Assembly (NCBI GenBank): GCA_050179685.1
Contig: JBFXEW010000017.1
Location: 49,863-113,862 of the forward strand
Direction: 5' to 3'
Source of the DNA: GWE2-40-63 sp050179685
GTDB taxonomy: Bacteria; Bacteroidota; Bacteroidia; Bacteroidales; SZUA-534
DNA length: 64,000 bases
The notes under the pieces are model-generated. The model ran no database searches. It had not been told where the DNA came from and worked only from the letters and a program-made list of their open reading frames with translations. A program made the position numbers and the translations under genes. Shown in pieces: positions 35,476 to 44,485 of this stretch. Position 1 is the first letter of the stretch. The number at the start of each line of letters is the position of its first letter.

Positions 35476-36354
35476 CTAATATATTTTTTGTTGTGCTGCC
35501 AGCAGGGTATTTTGTAGCAGGCTGATAATGGTCATTGGTCCTACGCCTCCAGGTACCGGGGTTATGTAACTGCATTTGGCAGCTACCTCGTCGAATTTTA
35601 CATCGCCTTTAAGTTTAAAGCCCGATTTGGTTTCGGCAGATGGCATGCGATGAATGCCCACATCAATAACCACCGCCCCGGGTTTTACCATATCGGCCGT
35701 TACAAATTCAGGCTGACCAATGGCTACAATCAGAATATCGGCACTGGCGCACATTTCCTTCAGGTTTTTGGTGCGGCTGTGACAAATAGTTACGGTAGCG
35801 TTTCCCGGATTGGCTTTACGCGACATCAACAAACTGATAGGGGTTCCCACAATATTGCTTCGACCCAATACCACACAATTTTTTCCTTCGGTTTGAATGT
35901 TATAACGACGAAATAATTCAATAATTCCGGCAGGTGTTGCCGGTAAATACGATGGAAGCCCCATGGCCATACGCCCGGTATTTATGGGATGAAAACCATC
36001 CACATCTTTGCGGTGATCAATGGCTTCAATCACTTTGCTCTCGCTGATGTGCGCAGGCAGCGGAAGCTGAACAATTAATCCGTCGATTTTTGGGTTCTGA
36101 TTAATTTCTTCAATTTTTGCCAGAATCTCAGCTTCGGTGGCTGTTGCCGGATACTGATAATCGGTCGATTCAAAACCCACCTCATGACAGGTTTTTACCT
36201 TACTGGCTACATAGGTGGCACTGGCTCCATCGTCGCCTACCATAATTACCGCCAGATTGGGCCGCTTTTTTCCTTCAGCCACCATTTTCCTGACTTCTTC
36301 AGCTATTTCGAGCCGCATGGCTGCGTTTATTTTCTTTCCGTCAATCAGTTCCAT
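35476..36354 (-). CDS. folD: Methylenetetrahydrofolate dehydrogenase / cyclohydrolase
   Basis: 292 residues, normal for FolD. The catalytic Lys lies in 'SATYVASKVKTC' (K56). Further family motifs are 'DGLIVQLPLP', 'VDGFHP', the Rossmann segment VVLGRSNIVGTPISLL and PGGVGPMTIISLLQNT near the C terminus. It interconverts 5,10-methylene-, methenyl- and 10-formyl-tetrahydrofolate with NADP in the cytoplasm. The ffh gene is 105 bp upstream on the same strand; the spacer has imperfect AAAGT/AGTG repeats but no clear promoter. Confidence 0.96.
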   Translation of the reverse strand: MELIDGKKINAAMRLEIAEEVRKMVAEGKKRPNLAVIMVGDDGASATYVASKVKTCHEVGFESTDYQYPATATEAEILAKIEEINQNPKIDGLIVQLPLPAHISESKVIEAIDHRKDVDGFHPINTGRMAMGLPSYLPATPAGIIELFRRYNIQTEGKNCVVLGRSNIVGTPISLLMSRKANPGNATVTICHSRTKNLKEMCASADILIVAIGQPEFVTADMVKPGAVVIDVGIHRMPSAETKSGFKLKGDVKFDEVAAKCSYITPVPGGVGPMTIISLLQNTLLAAQQKIY

Positions 36355-36459
36355 AATAAAAAGTAATTGGAGTGTCTTAAGTACTTAAAGTGAATAAAGT
36401 ATTTAGAGTGACTAAAGTTATTGGTGTGTGAACTTTCGCTTTCTGTACTAAGTTCCCTG

Positions 36460-37788
36460 CTATCGTTTACCACCCATCATTTTAGCCAGGTTTTTACCGG
36501 CACCGCCGCTCATCATTTTCATCATCTTGCGGGTTTCGTCGAACTGTTTAATTAAACGGTTCACTTCCTGAATGGTGGTTCCGCTACCGCTGGCAATACG
36601 TTTACGACGCGAGCCATTAATAATAGCCGGTTCGTTTCGTTCAGCCGGGGTCATGGAATGAATGATGGCTTCAATGCCTTTAAAGGCATCGTCGTCGATG
36701 TCGATATTTTTTAAGGCTTTTCCTACACCGGGAATCATGGCTGCCAGGTCTTTCAGGTTACCCATTTTTTTAATTTGCTGAATCTGTGAAAGGAAATCGT
36801 CGAAACTAAAAGTGTTTTTGGCAATTTTCTTTTGAAGCTTACGGGCTTCTTCGGCATCGTATTGTTCCTGGGCGCGTTCAACCAGCGACACAATATCGCC
36901 CATCCCCAGAATACGGTCGGCCATACGTTCGGGGTGAAACACATCGAGTGCTTCCATTTTTTCGCCGGTACCCACAAATTTTATGGGTTTATCAACCACC
37001 GAACGGATGGATAAGGCTGCACCACCCCGGGTATCCCCGTCGAGTTTGGTAAGCACTACTCCGTCAAAATTCAGGCGGTCGTTAAATTCTTTAGCTGTAT
37101 TTACGGCATCCTGTCCGGTCATGGAATCGACCACAAACAAGATCTCGTGTGGATCGATGGCTTTTTTTACCGCCTCAATCTCGTTCATCATCTGTTCATC
37201 AACAGCCAAACGACCTGCTGTATCGACAATTACCAGATCGTATCCTTTTTGTTTGGCGAACTTAATCCCGTTTTTAGCAATAGCAACCGGGTCTTTGCTG
37301 CCCTCTTCGGTGTAAACCTCAACGCCAATTTGTTCGCCCAGTACTTTTAACTGGTCGATAGCCGCCGGACGGTAAACGTCGCCGGCAATCAGCAAGGGCA
37401 TTTTTCCGTTTTTCGATTTCAAGCGCAAAGCCAGCTTACCGCTAAAAGTGGTTTTACCCGAACCTTGCAAACCGGCAATCAGAATTACGCTGGGATTTCC
37501 TTTCAGATTAATATCGACGGCTTTACCGCCCATTAATTCAGCCAGTTCATCGTGAACAATTTTCACCATCAGCTGATTGGGCTTAAGGGAATTAAGTACA
37601 TCCTGACCCAGGGCCTTTTCTTTAACGGTATCAGTGAAACTTTTAGCTATTTTAAAGTTAACATCGGCATCGAGCAAAGCTTTACGAACATCTTTCAATG
37701 TTTCGGCTACATTGATTTCGGTAATTTTACCCTGCCCTTTTAACAACTTAAACGAACGCTCTAACCGGTCTGATAAATTTTCGAACAT
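36460..37788 (-). CDS. ffh: Signal recognition particle protein Ffh (SRP54)
   Basis: 442 residues, full length. N domain (1-85) with 'ADVNFKIAK'. G domain (about 90-290) with Walker A GLQGSGKTTFSGKLA near 108, DTAGR near 187, and TKLDGDTRGGAALS near 247. M domain (about 300-435) with the methionine-rich, SRP-RNA-binding 'GSRRKRIASGSGT' and 'MKMMSGGAGKNLAKMMGG'. It carries signal-sequence nascent chains to the membrane together with the 4.5S-type RNA and FtsY. Its promoter is well defined just upstream. Confidence 0.97.
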   Translation of the reverse strand: MFENLSDRLERSFKLLKGQGKITEINVAETLKDVRKALLDADVNFKIAKSFTDTVKEKALGQDVLNSLKPNQLMVKIVHDELAELMGGKAVDINLKGNPSVILIAGLQGSGKTTFSGKLALRLKSKNGKMPLLIAGDVYRPAAIDQLKVLGEQIGVEVYTEEGSKDPVAIAKNGIKFAKQKGYDLVIVDTAGRLAVDEQMMNEIEAVKKAIDPHEILFVVDSMTGQDAVNTAKEFNDRLNFDGVVLTKLDGDTRGGAALSIRSVVDKPIKFVGTGEKMEALDVFHPERMADRILGMGDIVSLVERAQEQYDAEEARKLQKKIAKNTFSFDDFLSQIQQIKKMGNLKDLAAMIPGVGKALKNIDIDDDAFKGIEAIIHSMTPAERNEPAIINGSRRKRIASGSGTTIQEVNRLIKQFDETRKMMKMMSGGAGKNLAKMMGGKR

Positions 37789-37818
37789 AATCTATTTTGC
37801 TTGAAATTTTTAGTGGAG

Positions 37819-37850
37819 CAAAAGTATATAAAAAAGCTTAATCTGTCAAA
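37819..37850 (-). promoter_or_regulatory. Promoter of ffh
   Basis: On the - strand: TTTG (37847-37850), 20 bp, TACTTTTG (37819-37826), a full match to the Bacteroidota consensus. The -7 element ends 31 bp before the ATG, giving a leader of about 24 nt. Confidence 0.75.
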
Positions 37851-37989
37851 GACTAATTTGGCCTTTAAAATCATTTGGAACCTGTTAAAAAATAATAAAT
37901 TTTCTTATACTATTTTTATAAAAATTAGAATCGGGAATGATCTGATAATAGAGAAGTTATCTTTCGCCTCAAGCCGGCTGGGCTCTTCA

Positions 37990-38203
37990 TTTTTGGGTTA
38001 TTCCCTTCGGTCATGAACTCGCAAGCTCGGTCGACCCAAAAACGAAGCAAAAAAGTCAAGGCACCAAAAAATAGCATCTACATCTAAACAATCACTAAGT
38101 GCGGCCGGGTGATCTTCGAACAAGTTCTCAGCTTCCCGGTCTTACTAAGTGATTGATTCGATTCCGATTGCTATTTTTTGGGAGCCACTTTGTTTTTTGA
38201 CTT
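37990..38203. repeat. Large compound palindromic element
   Basis: Two structures abut in the 572-bp gap before ffh. A hairpin pairs TTTTTGGGT (37990-37998) with ACCCAAAAA (38034-38042). Then nested arms run AAGTCAA (38053-38059)/TTGACTT (38197-38203), CCAAAAAATAGCA (38064-38076)/TGCTATTTTTTGG (38169-38181), CAATCACT (38089-38096)/AGTGATTG (38148-38155) and CCGGG (38105-38109)/CCCGG (38135-38139). The 19-mer at 37998-38016 recurs at 52376-52394. It is probably a REP/MITE-like repeat; a structured RNA is less likely. The rest of the gap is plain AT-rich DNA. Confidence 0.6.
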
Positions 38204-38323
38204 GTTTACCCTCTAACAATTCCATATTGGTTTCGAAAATCTAGTCTGATTATCAAGGATATTCACTGCCTCTTAAAAACGTTTCTGAACAATACTGCAT
38301 TAAAAAATAAAGTTAAAGCAAAC

Positions 38324-38350
38324 CCTGCCGAAAGTTAAGCATCCGGCAGG
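38324..38350 (-). terminator. Probable terminator of the SMP-30-like gene
   Basis: CCTGCCG (38324-38330) pairs with CGGCAGG (38344-38350) across a 13-nt loop, 10 bp past the stop codon on the - strand. The following sequence is only moderately T-rich. Confidence 0.5.
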
Positions 38351-38360
38351 TTATTTTATT

Positions 38361-39194
38361 TTATTCGATGGTGTATGCAGCTACGGTGTTTCCAAAGAAA
38401 GTTGGAATAAACAGGGTTTTGGATTCCCGGTCCATTTCAATGTCGGCTGCGTTGTATTTTTCGTCTTTAAAATTCAGTAATACTACCGGTGGAGCAAAAG
38501 GACTGATGGCCTGAACTTTTCCGGCCCAGTCGGAAATAATAAAGGTGCTGTCGGTTAAACGCTCCAGTCCGTCAATAGCGCCTGTTTCCTGAATAAATGG
38601 AACCAATGTAGCTTCGGGATTATTCATGGCAATTACATAAACCGTTCCTGCGGTACCGGCATACAATTGATCACCTTCCCAATAAAGGCCATTTACCCGC
38701 TCGAGTAAGTCGTGACGTAACAACACCCGGGCCGAATCGTTTTCAATAAGGTAAATGGTTTTATCCATTAAATCGGAAACTGCCACCAGGCCTTGATCCG
38801 AAACGGCCACATCGTTTAAAAAACGGCTTCCTTCGATGGGAATAAACTGAACAATTTGTCCGGTGGAACAATCAATTTTGGCTACCCGGTCAATGTCGCT
38901 GACATAGAGCCACTGCTGATACATTCCCATACCTTTGGGTGCATGCAAACCCTTTACCCATTGTTTGGTCCACACTTCGCCATAAGCCGACAAGCGCGAT
39001 ATATAACCCAACCCGTTTTTGTCGAGCGGACTGCCGTTCACATTGCTTACATAAATTACGGTGTCGTTAAAAAGTACCGATTCGGGAATTTCAAAAACAG
39101 CGGGTGTTTCCCATATTTTCACAGCCTTTTGTGCCTGATTGGTTCCCCAAACCATCAGCAGACAGGCAAACAGTGCCAGGAATTTCATTTTCAT
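38361..39194 (-). CDS. Secreted SMP-30/NHL-type beta-propeller protein
   Basis: 277 residues with a signal peptide of about 20 residues ending in NQAQ. The mature protein shows repeated propeller blades, for example 'LYVSDIDRVAKIDCSTGQIV', 'GLVAVSDLMDKTIYLI', 'QLYAGTAGTVYVIA' and 'TFIISDWAGKVQAI'. These resemble SMP-30/gluconolactonase or strictosidine-synthase-like folds. I see no clear catalytic metal site, so it may be a binding rather than an enzymatic protein. It is a single gene with its own terminator, between the palindromic element and the long spacer upstream. Confidence 0.7.
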   Translation of the reverse strand: MKMKFLALFACLLMVWGTNQAQKAVKIWETPAVFEIPESVLFNDTVIYVSNVNGSPLDKNGLGYISRLSAYGEVWTKQWVKGLHAPKGMGMYQQWLYVSDIDRVAKIDCSTGQIVQFIPIEGSRFLNDVAVSDQGLVAVSDLMDKTIYLIENDSARVLLRHDLLERVNGLYWEGDQLYAGTAGTVYVIAMNNPEATLVPFIQETGAIDGLERLTDSTFIISDWAGKVQAISPFAPPVVLLNFKDEKYNAADIEMDRESKTLFIPTFFGNTVAAYTIE

Positions 39195-39882
39195 CGTAAG
39201 TATATTTAGTTAGCTGAACAAAAAATAACCGAATAAAGTTACGTAATAATTACTAATCCCTTATTACTCTTTACAATTTCTTCACAATAAATCTTTGATG
39301 TAATTGAATTGGTATAAGCAATACAATTGAAAAGACCTTATCGATGCTATAATAAAAAAACTAAAAAAAAACACCTTAGGTAAATTCCAAATCACCTACC
39401 AATCAAACTAACTTAAATAGCTAAAAAACAAAAAATTGCCAAAAAGCTAAGATTTCCAATACTTACAAAACATAAAGCTTAGTTCTATTTAGCAATAAAA
39501 AAACGAAACGATATGGAAATTACTCCGTACAAAAATTCGTATCAAAACCAACAATTATTATATTTAAACCGATTTTAAGAAATCATAACGCAAAACGTTA
39601 TCCATGTTCGTAAATTTATTTGTAGTATTTTTTATTTCTCAAGCAACCCAATTACATTTCAAAACCTGGTATAAATTCCAACACCAAAAATACCTGATAC
39701 ACCTTTGTAAAAGCTGGTTTTTACTATTGAAAAAACGCCATAGCTTTATTATTAATCAAACAAAGTTTAATACTCAAAATAGTATGGGTTTATCCCATAT
39801 AAATTACTGTAGTAGATAATAGTTATATGTTATAAATGCCTTTAAAAGAATACCACTCATTATATAATTTAAACTACCTATC
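39195..39882. other. Long intergenic region before the trefoil-lectin operon
   Basis: 688 bp, very AT-rich, with no credible gene; a 71-codon open stretch at 39604-39819 lacks coding features. It must hold the promoter of the downstream four-gene operon, but I find no confident TAnnTTTG element. Confidence 0.5.
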
Positions 39883-41079
39883 ATGATAAAAAAACGCTCC
39901 CTATTTCTCGCTCTTGCACTACAATTCGCTTTTATTCACAATGTTTTAGCACAAAGCAGTAACAAATTACCCACCTATATAAAAATTGACAAAACCAAGG
40001 ATATAACATTTGAAAAAGGAACGGATATATTCTTAACTCTATCGGGAAAATTCAAGCTGACATTTGATGCAACCGGTAATTTAGTGGTAGCTGAAAATGG
40101 AAAAACTATTTGGGAATCAAAAACCGCCCATCAAGGAGCTGAAAAATTTGTGGTGCAAAAAAACGGTAATCTCATAATTCAAGATACTAAAAACACTGTT
40201 TTATGGTCTTCAAATTCAGGTATGAGGGGGGCAATTTCCATTATTATTGATGAAACCGGCTATTTGGCCGCCAGAGCAAAAAAAGGCCAGATTGTATGGT
40301 GGACCTATGACGACATTGAAATTAAACCCGGAGCAAATAATCGAACAATTCACTATTGGTACCCTGACCAGATTATATTTCAATCAATTCATAAAAAATA
40401 TTTTCTGCTTATCGAAAACAATCAACTTGCAATTAAAGATAAAGAGGGTACTATTTATTGGTCAACACCCAAAAATGAGCGCAAAGCCGTTATTGTAAGA
40501 TTCTCAAAAGAAGGGGATCTTGGAATATACAGCAGTTCTGAATTTAAACCTGAAGATGTAATCTGGGCAACAAACACAGCCAAAAAAGGTGTAACATCTA
40601 TATTCCTTGCCGATGATGGACATTTGTACCTGAATGATGCTAAGGCAAAACCTGTTTGGACTACAAATCCCGTTCAATTTAACAAATACTTCCAAATGGG
40701 AAATACAAAAGGAACAAACAAAGTAAATATAGAACACGGACCAGTAGTTAGTGGTGAAATTGCTCCTGGTTGGTTTAGTGCACAATGGATATTTGAACCG
40801 GTAGCAGGAACCAACTATGTAAAAATCAAAAATCGGTGGAAAGGTACGTATCTTAACATTGAAAATGGACCGGAAGTACAATGTACCGAAATTGCTCCCG
40901 GTTGGCATAGCGCACAATGGAGAATTTATCCAGCACCCAATGGTGGTATTGCAATAAAAAACCGATGGCAAAATACCTACCTCATTATTGATGGGCAGAC
41001 AAGCAAACTACGATGTATCAGCACCACTCCACCCGATTCAGAAAATGGCCAATGGGCTTTTAATTATTTGGAAGAATAA
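39883..41079 (+). CDS. Secreted protein: two bulb-type lectin domains and a trefoil module
   Basis: 398 residues. Signal peptide 1-23 ends in VLAQ. Two bulb-type mannose-lectin-like (beta-prism II) units follow at about 40-142 and 160-262, with repeated 'GNLVVxxNGKTIWES' and 'GNLIIQDTKNTVLWSS' strands. The C terminus (about 268-395) holds three repeats of about 42 residues built on 'IKNRWKGTYLNIENG' and 'APGWHSAQW', the last degenerate. Three repeats each ending in QW or MW suggest a beta-trefoil. It probably binds glycans outside the cell. It is the first of four same-strand genes, with the next 26 bp downstream. Confidence 0.75.
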   Translation: MIKKRSLFLALALQFAFIHNVLAQSSNKLPTYIKIDKTKDITFEKGTDIFLTLSGKFKLTFDATGNLVVAENGKTIWESKTAHQGAEKFVVQKNGNLIIQDTKNTVLWSSNSGMRGAISIIIDETGYLAARAKKGQIVWWTYDDIEIKPGANNRTIHYWYPDQIIFQSIHKKYFLLIENNQLAIKDKEGTIYWSTPKNERKAVIVRFSKEGDLGIYSSSEFKPEDVIWATNTAKKGVTSIFLADDGHLYLNDAKAKPVWTTNPVQFNKYFQMGNTKGTNKVNIEHGPVVSGEIAPGWFSAQWIFEPVAGTNYVKIKNRWKGTYLNIENGPEVQCTEIAPGWHSAQWRIYPAPNGGIAIKNRWQNTYLIIDGQTSKLRCISTTPPDSENGQWAFNYLEE

Positions 41080-41105
41080 ATACAACAATTATAAAATAAA
41101 TACCT

Positions 41106-44100
41106 ATGAAGAAATTAATTACTATCATTACAATTTTCCTGCTCTCAACAGGATTAACTCATTCGCAAAATATTAATATCAAAGGATTTGGAGAACTCCC
41201 CGTTTCCAAACAGGGCGACAACTACCTGATTAAGCTTGGAAATTTGGGAGAATTTGCCTTTCAGGGCAATATAGAGTCCCCTGAGTTACAAACTAAAGTT
41301 ACCATTGACCAATTGTCTGACTTTCCCGGTTTTAAAGTACTTTCACAAATTGGGTTAACAAATATTTTATTGCATATATCCCCCGACGGACTTTACATGA
41401 ATGCACAGGCCGACACAAAAAGCAGTCTGAAAAAAATATGCGATTTATTTCATATAACTACACCATACATTGAACTTAGCGCTTCTATTGCACCTAAATC
41501 GTTAGAATTAGAAGGTACTTTGGAATTCAAGGATGGTCCGGTTGAATTTTTCCATATCAACGAAACAGGTACCCTTGTAAAATTCAAAGCAGCAAACATT
41601 GCCACTTCTTTAGAACCAGGTTCTGCTGAACTGGGTTTCACTACCAACCTGCTTATTAAACCTACCCAATACGATCCGGAATTAGATTGTACCTATGCCT
41701 TTTCGTACGACCTGATTACACAAACCTTAAGCGGCTCGGGTTCCATGATGAGCAAATGGGAAAACCCCCTGGGAACATCTACATTTTTAGATCCGGAAAC
41801 CATTATTTTTAGCAATGCAGCGGTTGAATTAGGAATAAACATGGCAACACTATTGCCTGTAAACCTGGGCTTTGCCATGGAACAAGGAAAACTATTCACG
41901 CTCGATTTTGGCGTAGCTGTTTCTATTGATCCTGTTGGAAAAGAAGTAGCCTTTATCGGGCATCGACAAAAAATGAATGCCAACGATTTTACTACCTTCC
42001 TTCGCGAGGGGTTCGGGTTAAGCGTTCCGAATGTATTACCCGATATTTATTATATTGAAGAACCCCTTGTTTTATTCTCTCCAAATGGTGGAAGCGTAGG
42101 TGAAGTTAATATAGATAAAGGAATAGCTTTAAAAGGAATGATACATATTGGCGATGCCATGCAGGGCCCTATCGATTTTAAATTCGACATGGAGAATAAG
42201 CTGGAGTTGCATATGGATTTGAATTATGATTTCAGAAAATTTGTGATGAATGAAGCACGCAAGGTACCCCTGTTAGCTCCGGTAATGAATGAAATATTAA
42301 AAACATTCCAGGTTAGGAAATTATATGTCGACTTATATGCCAATAAAGACGATATGAATTTTAATGGCAATGCAAAATGTGATTTTGAGGTGTTTGGAGC
42401 TGGTCATCATATTGAATTTAAAGCCGCTTTAAATCCGGAAGCCATTGCACAACAAATTCTGGAAGAAATTAAAAAAGCAGCCGGCCCCGAATTAGCAGTC
42501 ATTGCCGATGTTGTTGGCCAGGCTTTAAACCAATCGATGGATATGGCCTCAAAAGCCTGGGGCGATGCCAGTAAATTTATCGGCAATGCATCGCGGCATC
42601 TTACACACACACAGAGCAAATGCGATAATGAGTGCGTTCCCTACCAGGCTCGTCAAATGTTTGCACCCATCTTAGGTGGTGGAAACCATGCAATGCAAGC
42701 TTTTCATGATGAGGTTCTTCCTGTTATTATAAATATAATAGGGGCAAACAATGATGAAACCAAAAGACTGCGGGCAGAGTACATTAAAAACGATTGGACA
42801 AAACTTACTCAAAAAATTGAGACTGATTGGAATAACATTCGAAATGACAGAACCTATGTAAGCTATTACTTAAGTCCATCGAGTGCTACCAATGGGGGTA
42901 ATATTTATCGCAGAATAATTGATGAAAAACGCCAGGGATATGAGAACCTAAAAAATCAATTATGGAACAATATGATGAATGCACACCTGGCTGAAAATTT
43001 CACCCTGATTCAAAACCGGTGGAAAGGTACACGCATCCATATTGAAAATGGTCCCGTTGAAGCAACAGAAATTGGTGCAGGAGCCTGGAGTAGTAATTGG
43101 ATTATTGAACCGGCCGGTGCCGATTGGGTGCGCATAAAAAACAGATGGAAAGGAACCTATTTAGTAAATAATAATGGAAAACTGGAAACAACTCCTATCA
43201 ATCCGGGTCAGGAAAATGCCATCTGGCAACTAGAGCCCTCAGAGGAAAACCATGTGAAAATAAAAAATAAAAAAACGGGTACCTATATAAGTTTAGAAAG
43301 GGGCACACTAGAGTGTTCTGAAATAGAACCCGGATGGCATAGTGCCATGTGGAGCTTAAACCCATCGTTTCCGGAACGCGCATGGAATACCTATAGTCAT
43401 CAGGCCTGGGAGCCTGGTCAAACCATTCTTGTTTCCGAAAACAGGTTGTATTCTTTGGTGTTTCAGAGCGATGGAAATTTAGTATTGTACAAATACGGGG
43501 TGGTTCCCATTTGGAACTCGGGAACGGCCAACAAAGGAATAAGTGGGTTACGTTTTGAAAAAGCTGGATTTCTTGTCTTACATAAAGGCAGCTCTTCCAT
43601 TTGGTCGTCGCGAAGTTCCAATAAGGGTGGCGAAGCACTGTACTTGCAAAACGATGGTAATTTGGTCATTCATGCACCCGGAGCCAACGTTATTTGGGAA
43701 ACCGCCACCAACCGAAACCCCTATCCCGACAAGGTTTCTTCTGTTGCCAATTGGGCTCCCGGATCAATTGTACTAATGTCGGCCAATAAAAACTATCACT
43801 TGCAATTTCAACACGATGGAAATTTAATGTTATTAAAATACGGTGAAATTGAGCTTTGGTCATCTGGTTCCTATGGCAGAGGTGCGGATCGATTATCGCT
43901 TCAGGCGGATGGTAATTTGGTTGTATATAGTCCGGCTGGACCTCAATGGGATGCAGGTTGCTATAATCGCGGAGGAAAGCATCTGATTTTACAGGATGAT
44001 GGAAACCTGGTAATTTATACCGATAAGGCTCAACCCGTTTGGGCAACCAATACCGTAGACAATAACCCGGTATTAAGCTATAACCCTCGAACAGTTACTT

Positions 44101-44465
44101 ATGATAAAAATAAAGGTTGTGGTACCATTTACAAATATGGACTGCAACAAATAACCCATTGTGGATGGAGTAAGAACTGGCATACAGTAATGATGATTGG
44201 TTGCATTGGAAATTCAACAGCCGAAAACAAACTATTTTTCTATGATCAGGCAGCTGGAGCCGGAGCCATTTATAAAATTGACAACAATGGCAACATGAGT
44301 TTATTAATAGAGCATACTGGTTGGGGGAAAGACTGGTCGAAAATTAACTGGGAAGCCCACGATGGCTGTAATGGTTTAATCAAGTTTGAACTAGCTAATG
44401 GCTATTGGGAAAAGTACAGTTGCGACAATAATGGAAATATAAGTTTACAATCTAAAAAACAATAA
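41106..44465 (+). CDS. Large secreted protein: novel N-terminal region, trefoil, two lectin domains, tachylectin-like tail
   Basis: 1119 residues with a signal peptide of about 20 residues (ending HSQN). Residues 25-450 are a beta-rich region I do not recognise, with many amphipathic strands. A helical segment (about 450-630) follows. A trefoil module (about 632-757) repeats 'QNRWKGT', 'KNRWKGTYL' and 'KNKKTGTYI'. Two bulb-type lectin domains sit at about 767-876 and 883-988 with 'LVFQSDGNLVLYKYG'-type strands. The last 120 residues carry 'GTIYKYGLQQITHCGWSKNW' and 'GAIYKIDNNGNMSLLIEH', like tachylectin-2/tectonin blades. It lies 20 bp before the next gene. Confidence 0.75.
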   Translation: MKKLITIITIFLLSTGLTHSQNINIKGFGELPVSKQGDNYLIKLGNLGEFAFQGNIESPELQTKVTIDQLSDFPGFKVLSQIGLTNILLHISPDGLYMNAQADTKSSLKKICDLFHITTPYIELSASIAPKSLELEGTLEFKDGPVEFFHINETGTLVKFKAANIATSLEPGSAELGFTTNLLIKPTQYDPELDCTYAFSYDLITQTLSGSGSMMSKWENPLGTSTFLDPETIIFSNAAVELGINMATLLPVNLGFAMEQGKLFTLDFGVAVSIDPVGKEVAFIGHRQKMNANDFTTFLREGFGLSVPNVLPDIYYIEEPLVLFSPNGGSVGEVNIDKGIALKGMIHIGDAMQGPIDFKFDMENKLELHMDLNYDFRKFVMNEARKVPLLAPVMNEILKTFQVRKLYVDLYANKDDMNFNGNAKCDFEVFGAGHHIEFKAALNPEAIAQQILEEIKKAAGPELAVIADVVGQALNQSMDMASKAWGDASKFIGNASRHLTHTQSKCDNECVPYQARQMFAPILGGGNHAMQAFHDEVLPVIINIIGANNDETKRLRAEYIKNDWTKLTQKIETDWNNIRNDRTYVSYYLSPSSATNGGNIYRRIIDEKRQGYENLKNQLWNNMMNAHLAENFTLIQNRWKGTRIHIENGPVEATEIGAGAWSSNWIIEPAGADWVRIKNRWKGTYLVNNNGKLETTPINPGQENAIWQLEPSEENHVKIKNKKTGTYISLERGTLECSEIEPGWHSAMWSLNPSFPERAWNTYSHQAWEPGQTILVSENRLYSLVFQSDGNLVLYKYGVVPIWNSGTANKGISGLRFEKAGFLVLHKGSSSIWSSRSSNKGGEALYLQNDGNLVIHAPGANVIWETATNRNPYPDKVSSVANWAPGSIVLMSANKNYHLQFQHDGNLMLLKYGEIELWSSGSYGRGADRLSLQADGNLVVYSPAGPQWDAGCYNRGGKHLILQDDGNLVIYTDKAQPVWATNTVDNNPVLSYNPRTVTYDKNKGCGTIYKYGLQQITHCGWSKNWHTVMMIGCIGNSTAENKLFFYDQAAGAGAIYKIDNNGNMSLLIEHTGWGKDWSKINWEAHDGCNGLIKFELANGYWEKYSCDNNGNISLQSKKQ

Positions 44466-44485
44466 AACATTACAAAATATAAATT

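Noticed and set aside
37801..38016. 71-codon frame before ffh
   Set aside because: Runs across the ffh promoter and the palindromic element.
39604..39819. 71-codon frame in the gap before the lectin operon
   Set aside because: Very AT-rich, no start signal, low-complexity product.
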